Positions 1 to 10,918 of a stretch of DNA of 64,000 nucleotides are shown in pieces. Position 1 is the stretch's first letter, and each line of letters opens with the position of its first letter. This stretch comes from Setomelanomma holmii. Its lineage: Eukaryota > Ascomycota > Dothideomycetes > Pleosporales > Phaeosphaeriaceae. Below the pieces are notes generated by a model. The model was not told the origin of the DNA. It did no database searches and was given only the letters and a program-made list of their open reading frames with translations. Position numbers and translations under genes: made by a program. The stretch lies in the NCBI GenBank assembly GCA_010015745.1, contig ML978225.1, forward strand, positions 120,808 through 184,807. The letters run 5' to 3'.

Positions 1-2244
1 TGAGACGAAACCAACCTGCCAGCAATGTGCACGGCGGGCTGTGACTTGCGGAGGCTACAAGAAGGACTTTAAATGGCGACCTTTCGAAGAGCCCAGCACT
101 GCAGGCAAACAACCAAACAAGTCTAAGAAGGGTGGATTGTTCCTGCCCGCTTGAAAGATCCCACTGACAGGCGCAGACTCGACGTTTCTTGCACCCACAT
201 CCGCACCCAGTCAAATACACAATGTCGCCGGCTTTCAAGAGCAACACTATGGATTCTCTGGTCCTGCGCAACACAACTACTATCCGCCGCCATCACAATA
301 CCAAACCATCCACAGCGTCCCTATACAAACATCATATTCGCAAGCATCGTATCCACCAGTTGATAGTAGCTATGCTGTGCCACTATCATCACCATACTTG
401 ATCACTCCTCAATCAATCTCGCCCGTCGACTCGTTTGCGCCAGGGTCACTAGCAGGATCACAAAGCACATTCGGCTCGGAGAGCATCAGGACAGAGCAAA
501 GCAGAGCCACTGCGCCGTCAAGTGTCTCGTCAGGCCAATCGCCACGCCTTGTGGATCTTCTGATGCCAGGCACCGATCTCACTGTACCGCCAGAAGAGTA
601 CAGCTCCTTCATATCGCAGCATGAGGCCTTCTATCAGCCCACAGGACTGACACCACCAGCGGAACCCGCAGACGATGAGGTAGAGGAGATACCACGCGAT
701 CCAGAAGCGTGGGTCATGCGCTTACCATCCCCGACACCGTCAAGTTCGTCGAGCTCATCATCAGACTCGCCTGAAATCCCGATGCTTGTGCAACCACAAT
801 TCTCCCTTGCTTCGCCAGAACACCTCACGCGACGGTACGATAGAGACACGTGTGGTGTGCTCTCTGTCAAGGACGGTCCCACTGAAAACCCGTGGCGCAC
901 CCTCGTTTGGCCCCTCGCCCGTGATTGTCCTGCGTTATATCATGCAATCGCCTCAATGACGTCTTTTCATCAGAGCAAAGACATGCCTGCTATGCGCATA
1001 CAAGGGATCGATCACATGCGCAATGCTGTTCATGCACTAGCTGCGGGATTGCAGAACATGCGTTTCGATGCAGCCATCTCGACGACACTTGTGCTTGCTT
1101 TCTCGGAGTCGTGGGATCAGCACATAAGCACCGGCATCAACCACATCAAGGGCGCCAAGATTCTTATCAATCAGGCGCTCGTGCAACATCGGCAGGCGCC
1201 CAAACAGGGCGAAGAATGGACTCGCCTCAAGTTCCTTTGCAACACATGGATTTACATGGATGTCATCGCCCGTCTCACATCTGCGGATGATGATGAGAAC
1301 AATGATGTGGATGTTGTTCACGAGAGCATCTACGCAAATGGAGAAACTGACTCTAAGCTGGATCCGCTGATGGGCTGCGCGCAAACGCTCTTCCCAATCA
1401 TTGGTCGCGTGGCAAACCTTGTCCGGAAAGTGCGAAGAACCGACAGCAATGGGCCCAGCGTCATATCTCAGGCAATACAATTGAAATCACAGCTCGAAGA
1501 TTGGGCACCACCATCATTCATCGAAGATCCTGAAGACGAAACCACCAGTCCTCACGACTCGATCAAGACCGCCAAAGCCTACCAGTATGCGACGTTGCTC
1601 TACCTTCATCAAGCTGTGCCAGAGATTCCCTCACAATCATCGAGCGTCCTGGCGAAGAGAGTGTTGTGTGAGCTAGCGACCGTCGAACCTCGATCTCGAT
1701 CTGTTATCGTACATATCTACCCCCTCATGGCAGCAGGCTGCGAGGTCACAGAGCAAGAAGATAGAGATTGGGTCAAAGAGCGCTGGGGCTTGATGCAATC
1801 GCGAATGAGGCTCGGCATACTTGAGAAGACCCTTGAAGTTACCAAGGAAGTCTGGTGTCGCCGGGACGCCTACGCCGCCGAACGAAAAATGTTGGACGAG
1901 ATGCAAAGTGACAGCTTTTCGTCAGACAATACGCTCAGACGCGACTTTGACTCGTTCTGCGACGACTTCCAGCCTGATGGCGACTTCTGCTGGCTGGACG
2001 CAGGTCCAAAGCGCAGGGCCGTTGAATCTACGTCGTCATATGCAGTTCCTGTACCGGTCATGCTTGACCAAGCTCGAGGAAGACAGCCTTCGACCAACAA
2101 CACTGAGCTACTTGAGCCCGGATTTACAGTCAAAGGCCGACTGCACTGGCTGGGCGTCATGAAAGACTGGGATTGGGAAGGTAAGCTGTGTGCAATCCTA
2201 GTACGCGTAATTATGTGCTAACGGCATTAGTGCTTCTTGGATGA
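1..2244 (+). CDS. Zn2Cys6 fungal transcription factor, 5'-truncated by window edge
   Basis: Nuclear DNA-binding regulator of the binuclear zinc cluster class. Frame 2 at the window edge encodes the last half of the zinc cluster (C-x2-C-x6-C in CQQCARRAVTC), followed by a low-complexity Ser/Pro/Tyr linker and an alpha-helical block (from NPWRTLVWPLARDCPALYHA, about 840-1900) that resembles the fungal_trans_2 (PF11951) regulatory domain. Proposed exons: <2-131, 177-2180, 2231-2244. The introns are 132-176 (CACTGAC branch, GCAG end) and 2181-2230 (GTAAGC, TGCTAAC, TTAG). The second is needed because the unspliced frame runs into intron sequence, whereas splicing gives a short tail ending in VLLG. 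About 715 residues are visible. The start codon and the first three cysteines lie upstream. Targets cannot be read from this sequence. Confidence 0.85.
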
Positions 2245-4437
2245 TATCTGACTGTCCTCGCATCCGATGGCAGTACAACCATCGGCTAATGCCTGATATC
2301 TTTGTCTAACATTTTGTCTTCTTGATTGAGCCACTTGACTCTTCTTTTGTTTTACTTATGTTGGCGCTCAGGTACAAAGGTGGTTGCGGACGAAACAGGG
2401 CGCTCAACGAGGACATTCGGCACACTTGGAAAGGTTTATGCCCTAGAACATGATTTACGGATTTACGATCTTGGAGTTTTCACATCGCACACGGCCCGAA
2501 ATGAAGCGCTGTCGGCACATTTGAGCCTTTGTGCGTCTTGCGTTTCGGTCCGGTCAGCATTTTGCTGCACAGAGTCGGCATGCTCTTCTATCAACGAATA
2601 CCAACTACTACCAGTTGGGAACTCTCCCTGCTCGATTCATTTTCTCAAACTTCATCGCCGTGGATGTCAAATGTACTCGCACATGCGTTACTTGGGCGTC
2701 TAGTCACTAACGTGCCTGCGTTACCTACACGGCGTCTGCCCCTCGAGGTGGCTTGGCCACGGTCTACACGAACTGTGGCAACACGTTGGTGCTTGCTACT
2801 GTGGCAACTCTGACAGGAGTGTTAAAGCTGTCAGACTTCAGCCACTAGTTGCAGCATTAGCTATCAGGAGTAGCTTCTCGCAGGAGCAATTGATCAGGTG
2901 ACCATGAGCTCCCAGGCTTTACCCCGGCGCTGTCACGAGCCACAATCAATATATGCCTCAAGAGGATGATCACGACTTAACACAACTCAGGGTGGCCATC
3001 AAAGCTCACGAAATTCAGCCACAGTTTCTCCAATATTCTGGTCTGCAAGTCATCACACCGGTTGTCAGAGCCGACATTGAAGGTCGAGCTCATTGCTACA
3101 GCAGATCTACCGGCCTGGGCTCCGAGCAATGCAGTATATGCAGATACCCGTCATGCAGCGGGTAACTACAGGTCGACGGTCCTGTGATCGCGCAGCATCA
3201 ATGTATGCGGCGAGCCTCGAGTCTTGTGCTAATCCCTTCCTGCTGTGTATTAATCTGGAGGCTGCTGGTACGTTTCTGAACATGGCTGGCTCGTTATGGG
3301 GGTGCCATAGACCAAACGACTCTAGAATACTGAGTACCAACTGCCGGGATACATCGGGATACAGGGACAACCGCATCACCAGCCGCGTCATCTTGCAACT
3401 CGAAGGCGAGAGCTCCGGACCAATGACTGCTCGCGATCTTTTTAATCCTCGCGGATCTACGAGGATTTGCGATCAAAATCACGAGCTGCCAGTCGATATA
3501 GCGTATTACTCTCAGTGTACGCACATAGGTTATGTTGTGAAGCCGCCAGTGGTGAGGGCATCGCTACTCCCATGGCCAAGACACTCGGAGCAGGAACCCG
3601 CAGCAGTTTGCTTCTAGAAAAGGACAGCTGCAGAAGGAATCTTTCCAACCCACTCGAGCTCGTGCATATACTCATTTCATCGACCCTGCAGACAACAACG
3701 GCCACACGCATATCCTAAATCATATATGCAGGTGTCTTTCTTTTCGGGCAATGACATGCTTCTCGTCACCAGCCAACTTTCATACATGTGACGTGCAAGC
3801 ATCAACTGCCCTCCGTTACAATCAAACGCACTTGTAGCCCTCCTACCCACTGCACCTAACATGAACCTCACCGACCATACACGACCCCAAAACCAAAATA
3901 ACAGCACATATTGGTGGCGCTTTTGCCTCACGCTCACCCATGCCTTCCCCGGCCGAGACCTTACAACCCCTCGCCCGACCCATTGAATGGAAATGCCGTG
4001 CAAGTAAGGCGGACACGCGGATGTAACCGTGACGGTGGGACGCCACGATGCATGGTTTGTGTTTGTGTTTGTGTTTGTGTGCGTGTTGTGGAACGAGAGG
4101 ATATGGGCCGATGGGAATGTTGGGCACGGGAAGGGTACCCGTAATGTTAGGTTGCATCAAGGATTGAAGGTGATCTTTGGTTGGATTAGGGGAATTGATG
4201 GGCGTTGGAAGGACGGAGAGTGGTGGGAGTGAGGGATTCTGGAGGTATGCGACAATATCATGATAGTGGTCAAAGGAAAATACTGTTGGATATATGGTTG
4301 CTGGAGAAGACAATGATGAATATAAATGTGCTGCTAAATGGTGCAATATATCCTTGGTATACTCCGGTTCGTAGAAACCCGTCCATCATACATGCAAGAA
4401 GTCAAGAGCCCGTCATCATGCTAACCATAAATCCCGG
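2245..4437. other. Intergenic, no supportable gene
   Basis: About 2.2 kb between the 3' ends of the transcription factor and the DNA glycosylase, which converge. Only short overlapping ORFs on both strands are present, none with a recognisable domain or convincing splice-linked extension. Apart from a TTTGTG microsatellite I see nothing in it. Confidence 0.6.
4056..4080 (+). repeat. (TTTGTG)n microsatellite
   Basis: About four head-to-tail copies of the hexamer TTTGTG, decaying into TGTGCGTGTTGTGG. Non-coding, in the intergenic region upstream of position 4437. Confidence 0.85.
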
Positions 4438-6045
4438 CTATTCAGAAGCAAAGTCATCATCCTCATCTTCAGATGGCTCAACATCCTCGTCACTGACCAA
4501 ATCACTCAAATCCGCACTTTCAGCATCACTCCCCTCACTCATCGCTGCCTCGCTCTCATCCGTGCTAACAGCCCTCTTCCTCCCTTTCGTCTTCTTACTT
4601 CCCTTGGCGCTCGCTTTCTTCGGACTCACATCGTCGTCATCCTCGTCCACACCATCACCCTTCCTCCCCCCACTCCTCTTCACCAAATGCTCAATCGGAC
4701 ACCCCTTCTCCCACCCCGCACTCCCCTCGCCCGTATTCGCCCTACACCTCGGACAACTCTTCCCATGCCTAATCAACAGCTGATGCAGCGGGTACTTCAA
4801 GTGATCCGGGACCCTAACCTCGCAATGCGCATACGTGCTATTACGCGTCGCGCCCGTGAACGTACCCTTGGCATTACCTGCAGGATCGCCTGGCGGCGGG
4901 ACCCAGCCGAGCCACTTGCACAGGCGGAAGACGTGCGTGTCGACTGCGAAGCTTGGGCGTTGTAGGCAGAAGAGGAGCACGCACGATGCGGTTTTGGGGC
5001 CGATGCCGGGGTATTTGGTTAGGTGGGCAAAGGCGTCGTCTGTGGAGAGGAGGTGGAGATGGTCTAAGGAAACCACATCATTCTCCGCCTTTGCGACTTC
5101 TTGTTTCTTCTCAGAGTCGGGCTCGTTGGAGGAGCCTGCTGCCTCGGATTTGGTGGATTGGAGGGCCTTGCGGCGTTCTTGGTTTTCTTCCCAGACTATC
5201 TGGAGGATCTTTTTGATGTCTTTGCTTTTCACGTCGGCGAGGCCGCCGGATTTGATGGCTTCGAACACGTCTTTGGTGTCGGCGAGACGGACGGCGTTCC
5301 AGTCCACGCTGCCTTTGCCGACGCCCGATTGTAAGATGCCAAATTTTGCAACGAGACCAGCGAAAGCGCGCGACGAGTTTGTGCCGGATGTTGCTGCCGA
5401 TAGACGCGTACGAATCAGAGCGTCGAGTACGGAGGGCACTTCGCCACAGCCAGACACTTCGAGTGATGGGGTAGGGATAGTTTTTGGTGCTTCAACTTTA
5501 CCGTGAACTTTTGAGAGCAGGCGCGTGACTTCTTCGCATTCTTCTGCAGTAGGATGCGGCCAGTCTGGGTATGGCGTTTCGCCAGTCTTGAGACCATAGT
5601 TATTGCTCTTTGCCTTTTTCTTGGGTGTATCATCTGTGGTGGATGTGGCTTTCGCGACGAGGTCATCGACTTCTTCTTTCTGGACTTTGGCAGCCTTTGT
5701 AGACTTTTTGGGTGTTCTCGTTTTCTTCGCAGGTTGAGCATCATCTTGTACCTCCTCCTTGACTGGAGGCTCAGGCACAGCACCAAGCCCATGAGGCAGG
5801 TCATTTATATCTTCCTTCTTCACATTCGTTTTCTTTGCTCGCTTGCTGCTCTTATTGGTAATTGGAGCTTTTACTGAAGTTTCGTTGCCATTCGTGTCTT
5901 CCTCTTTGACTGCCTTCCTCTTTCGAGTATTTCGTGGTACTGGCGTAGCGGGAGGACTTGATAGCTGCAGTGGTTCTTTTGTTGATTTCCTCGATGCAGT
6001 CGTAGCCTCCGCTTTCGTCATCGAGCTTCGAGTAGATCGTGCCAT
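4438..6045 (-). CDS. HhH-GPD base-excision DNA glycosylase / AP lyase (endonuclease III-like)
   Basis: Nuclear base-excision repair enzyme, 535 residues, no intron. The first ~180 residues are Lys/Glu-rich and probably disordered, with several basic clusters that could be nuclear localisation signals. The HhH-GPD fold follows. The helix-hairpin-helix is near residue 345 (YPGIGPKTA), where the Lys is the Schiff-base lysine of bifunctional family members, and the catalytic Asp lies in FAVDTHVFRL. Downstream cysteines (KSCPRCRA, KGCPIE) lie where endonuclease III has its iron-sulphur loop but do not match the exact C-x6-C-x2-C-x5-C spacing. The tail is acidic/Ser-rich, ending DEDDDFASE. The start is taken at MARSTRSS (6045), because the frame upstream of it has only a GTG. 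It is divergent from the thioesterase gene. Substrate specificity cannot be told from this. Confidence 0.85.
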   Translation of the reverse strand: MARSTRSSMTKAEATTASRKSTKEPLQLSSPPATPVPRNTRKRKAVKEEDTNGNETSVKAPITNKSSKRAKKTNVKKEDINDLPHGLGAVPEPPVKEEVQDDAQPAKKTRTPKKSTKAAKVQKEEVDDLVAKATSTTDDTPKKKAKSNNYGLKTGETPYPDWPHPTAEECEEVTRLLSKVHGKVEAPKTIPTPSLEVSGCGEVPSVLDALIRTRLSAATSGTNSSRAFAGLVAKFGILQSGVGKGSVDWNAVRLADTKDVFEAIKSGGLADVKSKDIKKILQIVWEENQERRKALQSTKSEAAGSSNEPDSEKKQEVAKAENDVVSLDHLHLLSTDDAFAHLTKYPGIGPKTASCVLLFCLQRPSFAVDTHVFRLCKWLGWVPPPGDPAGNAKGTFTGATRNSTYAHCEVRVPDHLKYPLHQLLIRHGKSCPRCRANTGEGSAGWEKGCPIEHLVKRSGGRKGDGVDEDDDDVSPKKASAKGSKKTKGRKRAVSTDESEAAMSEGSDAESADLSDLVSDEDVEPSEDEDDDFASE

Positions 6046-6490
6046 GGCTTGAATATGAAAGAGAGCTATACGCTGGACAGACGCGCGCAACGATCCTCGA
6101 AGCACGCGTGAGATGAAATACAGCTTGAAACAGGCACGATGGAGGGTTGTTCAAGCTTGTGTTTGAGAAGTCAACTCTAGGCGTCCTCTTTCAGAATTAC
6201 TGATGAAGAGCACAACAGATACATGGAGCGTGAAGAGTGAAGTGTGGAGCGAACGACGGGCAGGGAAAGCAAACTGATGCACAGGGGCGATCGTAGGGCT
6301 GGTGAATGACGTCGTTGATATGATTGGAGCTTGGACCTGAACGATATGCAGGAACGATTTAGCGTGACAGGATCGCGCCGAGGTCCACTTTTCGGAAGGC
6401 CGCCATCGCTCCGCCAAAGTTTACCCCACGTTGATACTACACCCACTGCAACCTAGCTTCTCTTTGTCCTTCTCATAGTCAAAACTTGCC
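6046..6490. promoter_or_regulatory. Shared divergent promoter region (glycosylase / thioesterase)
   Basis: 445 bp separates the two divergent start codons, so both promoters must lie here. A CRE/ATF-like TGACGTCG is present at 6307-6314. No clear TATA box was seen on either side. Confidence 0.5.
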
Positions 6491-7365
6491 ATGGCTGGAA
6501 AGGCTCCCCTTATCGTTCCTGCGATCAAGCGACACACTGCTACCGTCATTGTAGCCCACGGGCTTGGAGATAGCGGTGCAGGATGGTACGCGTCAATCCA
6601 ACACAATCAAAGCTACGATACTGATAGCATACAGGCTCTTCCTGGCGGAGAACTGGCGAAGGCGGAGCAAGTTTGAAGAAGTGCAGTTCATCTTTCCAAA
6701 TGCGCCGAATATCCCGATCACTTTGGTACGCGAACCCCCTCGAAATTGTTGTGAGTGACGCAGTCGCTGATGGTCTCGATAAGAACATGGGCATGCGCAT
6801 GCCAGGATGGTATGACATCAAGTCACTCAGCACCCTGACTGACCGCGAAGAAGATGTGGACGGCATCATCAAGTCGCGCGACTACTTCCACAACCTGATC
6901 GACCAGGAGATCGAGAAGGGCATACCCGCCAATCGCGTAGTCATCGGAGGCTTCTCACAAGGCGGCGCAATGTCGCTGCTGTCAGGCGTGACATACAAGA
7001 GCCAGCTGGGTGGCATATTTGGTCTGAGCTGCTATTTGCTGGTCCAGAAGAAGATCAAAGACATGATTCCCGACAGCAATCCGAATCAGAACACGCCCAT
7101 CTTCATGGGACATGGTGACGCTGACCAGGTGGTCGCGCACAAGTTTGGGAAGATGAGCGCGGACGAGCTCACCGGTCACGGCTTCAAGGTCGACTTCAGG
7201 ACGTATAAGTATGTTGACTCAAACCTAACAATGCTCATCTGTTCTAACACCGGCAGGAACCTCGTACACTCAGCCGACCCAGACGAAATCGATCACCTCG
7301 AGTCCTACCTGAACCAGCAGATTCCTCCTCTGGGAGACGAAAAGAAGCCTGAAACATCCCTATGA
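6491..7365 (+). CDS. apt1: Acyl-protein thioesterase 1 (lysophospholipase-type alpha/beta hydrolase)
   Basis: Cytosolic serine hydrolase that removes thioester-linked palmitate from proteins. Four exons: 6491-6585, 6635-6725, 6784-7208, 7257-7365 (239 aa, normal family length). Introns are 48-58 nt with GTACGC/GTATGT donors; the TG|G split codon restores GAGW. The N-terminal HGLGDSGAGW is the oxyanion-loop signature. The nucleophile Ser is in GGFSQGG (about residue 118), the Asp in HGDADQVV and the His in LVHSADPDE, so the triad is complete. Its start codon lies only 445 bp from that of the divergent glycosylase. The next gene, the dehydrogenase, is on the same strand. Confidence 0.93.
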
Positions 7366-7837
7366 CTCTCGGGCAATCCCATCACGACCACATCGAACGA
7401 AGTAACGACAGCGTTGGTTATACTTATCACATTGTTTATTGCATGTTATGCCTGGTTCAGGAGGCGCGAAGACAGCTCAGCCCAACCATAAAACGCATCC
7501 TAGTGATCTATGAGCGTGTCTACAATAGTGGCAGAAGTTCATTGCATTTATGGTCGTGCCTCCTAGCTTTCACCAAACATCCTTCCATCCTAGCGCAATC
7601 TGTGCCAGCAAGAAACACGGTATTAGCGCAAGTCGATACATGACCTCGCGTTCAGAAGAGGGGCAGCAATAGAACATGATGTGATAATTGTATAGAAGCA
7701 GACCCTTGCAGCTCCCAAGTCGCGCTTCAACGCGCTTAACAACGCGCCCAGCTACTCACTTCCAACATCTAGGCCCTTCTCTTTCTATCATTCGTCCACT
7801 CTCTCCACCTTTTCAATTTCTCACCTAAGAATCTGCG
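7366..7837. other. Intergenic, tandem genes
   Basis: 472 bp holding the 3' UTR of the thioesterase and the promoter of the dehydrogenase. The stretch before 7838 is pyrimidine-rich (CTTCTCTTTCTATC, CACTCTCTCC), as is typical of fungal 5' leaders. No gene seen. Confidence 0.5.
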
Positions 7838-8980
7838 ATGTTCGTAATAAGGCCCAACGTCACCTTGACGCGCGCTGTGAGGCGAGTGCGATTTACTTCT
7901 GACGTCAACCGTCCTACCCCAACGGCAACTCGATATTTTACAACATCACAACCTCAATCAAGACTTCCAACAACACAATCGATCAACCGCCGAAAACCAC
8001 AGAAACCAATATCACCAATCACCAATCACTTACACAGATCATATTCCAACATGGCGCCAACCAATAACAAGGATCTCGAGCTTGGCTCAGTGTTCGATGT
8101 CAAGGGCAAAGTCGCTCTTGTCACTGGTGGTGGATCAGGTATCGGCTTGATGATTACACAAACGCTTGCGGTAAACGGCGCGAAAGTATACATCGTCGGT
8201 CGAACAGAGGAGAAGCTCGAGAAGGTCGTCGATGTACATGGCAAGGACATTGCAGGCGAGATCATTCCTATTGTCGGAGACGTATCCACCAAGGCTGGTG
8301 TCGAGTAAGTTGAAGCTTTCAGGATGAGTGCTTTCAACTGGCTGACTCAACCCAGGAAGCTCGTCAAGGAGATCGAATCACGAGAGAAGTGTCTATGCAT
8401 TCTTGTGAACAATGCCGGTATTGCACCAGGCAAAGCCGAGACCTCGGTTGACAGCGTGGACGAATTCAAGAAGAACCTCTTCGACCCTACCACGGAGAAG
8501 GAGTGGCTGGATGTCTACCAGACTAACGTAGTCGGACCCTTCATGATGAGCACAGCATTCCTTCCTCTCATCGCAAAATCAACCGAGACACACAAGGGTT
8601 ACTCCGGAACCATTGTCAACATCAGCAGTATCTCAGGCCACATCAAGATCTCGCAAGGCCACTTTGCGTACAACTCCAGTAAGGGTGCGACTATCCACTT
8701 GAACAGGATGCTTGCAGGCGAGATATCAAAGAACGGCATCAAGGTCAGGGTCAACAGTATCGCACCTGGTGTCTTCCCTTCAGAGATGACGACGCAGGAG
8801 AGCCGCGATGACAATCAAAAGTCCGAGATGCCGAAAGAGCACAAGGAAGGGCTGCCCTCGCAGAGGCCTGGCAACGACCGCGATATGGCTGCTGCAATCT
8901 TGTTTGTGGTCAGCTGTCAATATCTTAATGGTCAAACAATAACTGTCGATGGAGGATATGAAATTCAGGTTGGAAACTAA
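7838..8980 (+). CDS. Short-chain dehydrogenase/reductase, probably mitochondrial
   Basis: NAD(P)-dependent oxidoreductase of the classical SDR family, 363 aa. Exons 7838-8304 and 8356-8980; the 51-nt intron has GTAAGT, a GCTGAC branch and CCCAG. The Rossmann glycine motif is TGGGSGIG, followed by NNAGIAP, the catalytic Ser in NISSISG and YNSSK (Tyr/Lys). The tail ends in TVDGGYEIQVGN. Residues 1-70 before MAPTNNKD are rich in Arg/Ser/Thr and contain one acidic residue (Asp22), which resembles a mitochondrial presequence. An internal ATG at 8051 would give a cytosolic form that starts at the domain boundary. The sequence resembles the RhlG-like 3-oxoacyl-ACP reductase branch of fungal SDRs, but the substrate is not determinable. 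Confidence 0.88.
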
Positions 8981-9838
8981 GATACTCTCGAAAAAGCATG
9001 TCGACATAGGCAAAGCCATGGGCAAGAGCAAAACGATGTATCGTGAGGAGAAATAAGCATAGTCGCCTCTATCTTGAGGTCCTGGCAATTAGTACGGAAA
9101 AAAATACAGCCTTTGAAGCCCATGACAAAGATCTTCAACGGTCTCATTTCGCCTCGCCTCTCAAGCTAACGCCCCAAAGCTTTGCACCGCCTTAGCCGGC
9201 CAGGTGCCAGGGGTAAGCTCTGATTGGCCCCACAGCAACCTCGCTTTGCACATGCTTATTTCGGGTCTGACGTCTCACATTGCCGTTTTCAAATCCACTA
9301 CGTACGAAGTAGACGCTTCACAAGCGCTCAACCGGCGTGAGCGTGCCTTTCTTCCTTCCAGAATGTAGACGATGCCCAGATGGCAAAGTCCAGGGTGCCG
9401 CATTGAGCCGCCTTCAATCCCTGCTTCTCGAAGCAAAAGAACATGATCAGCATAACCCAATCCGTACTTCATCTCGAAAAGCCGGCGATCGCCCGAAAGT
9501 CATGCCGGATGCGACCGTTGCCACCGAGCCGCCCACCGCATTCGGTGAAGCATCTCCACGTGTAGCGCCGGGGCTAGCGTTGAGGCTCAATGGACCACCC
9601 ATGTATGATCGACCTATGCGTGTCAGGAATCGGCCGTCGAATGTGGCCGTAGTAAGGAGGTATACGAGAGAATATCTATTTTTGTTGCAGTGGTATAAGA
9701 AGTGAAGGTAACATCGTGACGCTACTTCTTGGATATCTACTTAGCACATTCGTTTGTCAACTATCTGGATACCTAATCTATCTTTGCCTTTACTTCCACT
9801 CGTTTTCTTATCCAAGGTCACGATAATCAATAATCATA
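8981..9838. other. Intergenic, no supportable gene
   Basis: Contains the 3' region of the SDR gene and the promoter of the CBM18 gene. A 122-codon ORF (9337-9705) has no recognisable domain and no splice-supported context, so I do not call it. Nothing else stands out. Confidence 0.5.
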
Positions 9839-10533
9839 ATGCGTGCCTCTACAGTCGCTTTCCTGTCGATGGTCGCCGGTGTCCTCGCAGGCTCGGAAAA
9901 CTGCGGACCCGCAAACAACAACCAAGTCTGCGCTCAAAACGAGTGCTGCAGCCAATATGGCTGGGTATGTACAAACCAACCACATGGAGCCATACAGGTC
10001 CTAACAATCCCAAGTGCGGCACCACCACCGACTACTGCGACGCAGCAACCTGCCTCTCCGCCTTCTCCGGCTCCTCCTCCTCCTGCAAGCCCGCAACACC
10101 CACCACCATGAAAGTCAGCGTCACAAAACAAGCCACCTCACCCGCAACCACCTTCCCAACCGCCGTGCCCGAAATCGACGTTTGCGGACACGCCCAAGGC
10201 GGCGTAACATGCCCCGGCGCCGGAGCCAACGGGTACTTTTACCGCTGCTGTTCGTCCGTGGGGCACTGCGGGCCCAAGAACGATATCCAGGACCAGAGCT
10301 TGTACTGCGGCGACGGATGCCAGGCCGGGTATGGAAAGTGCGATAGCGAGACTGCGCCGGCTGAACCGAGCGAGGCGCCGGGCGTGTCTGGAGTGGGCGA
10401 GACGTGTGGACCGATTGTGAATAAGAAGTGTGGTGATGGTCTGTGCTGCTCGGGATCGAATTTCTGTGGGAGTGGTGATGACTTTTGTGGTGCGACGAAT
10501 TGGTGCCAGAGTAAGTGGGGAAAGTGCAACTAA
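9839..10533 (+). CDS. Secreted chitin-binding protein with three CBM18 modules
   Basis: 214-aa extracellular protein. Exons 9839-9964 and 10015-10533; the intron has GTATGT, a CCTAAC branch and CAAG, and splicing joins SQYGW to CGTTTDYC, restoring the first module. A signal peptide (MRASTVAFLSMVAGVLAG) is followed by three hevein-like cysteine modules: about residues 22-65, 100-150 (with CCSSVGHCG) and 170-214 (CCSGSNFCG, ending WGKC). Pro/Thr/Ser linkers join them. CCS.xx.CG is the core of the CBM18 chitin-binding fold. No catalytic domain is attached. Proteins of this design bind chitin in the wall; some fungi use them to shield hyphae from chitinases, but that role here is inference. Unspliced, the first exon would run into Pro-rich nonsense. 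Confidence 0.85.
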
Positions 10534-10918
10534 AGCTGGTGACGGCGAATGTTTGGGAGGAACAGAGGATAGATGGTGGTCAATGAAAAGAACGAGGGTG
10601 GATGGGAATAAAAGTACGGGCGTAAAAGTAAGGACCATAGAAAAGAACCATGTGACCCTTCAGTCACGATCTGAGATGACTTGCAAGACATCCCCGATTC
10701 CTCTTCATATCGCCCAGTTGACAGGATGAGAAATGTCTCGCACCCTACAGAACATCAGAGGTGTACGGACCGGATCTGGCCTCAGCATCTCTTGTGATTT
10801 GAAGCCACATTTCGTGGTTTCTGGGCTTATATTCTCCTGACATTTCCACACCTCTTTTTCTACTTGATGCTGTATGCCTCTAGGGTTTCTTGCACATCCA
10901 TCTTTCAATCCTTCTCGG
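10534..10918. other. Convergent 3' region
   Basis: 385 bp between the stop codons of the CBM18 gene (+) and the Hsp70-like gene (-). Presumably two facing 3' UTRs/terminators. No gene or repeat seen. Confidence 0.5.

Noticed and set aside
9337..9705. 122-codon plus ORF upstream of the CBM18 gene
   Set aside because: No domain and no typical start context; sits where the CBM18 promoter should be.
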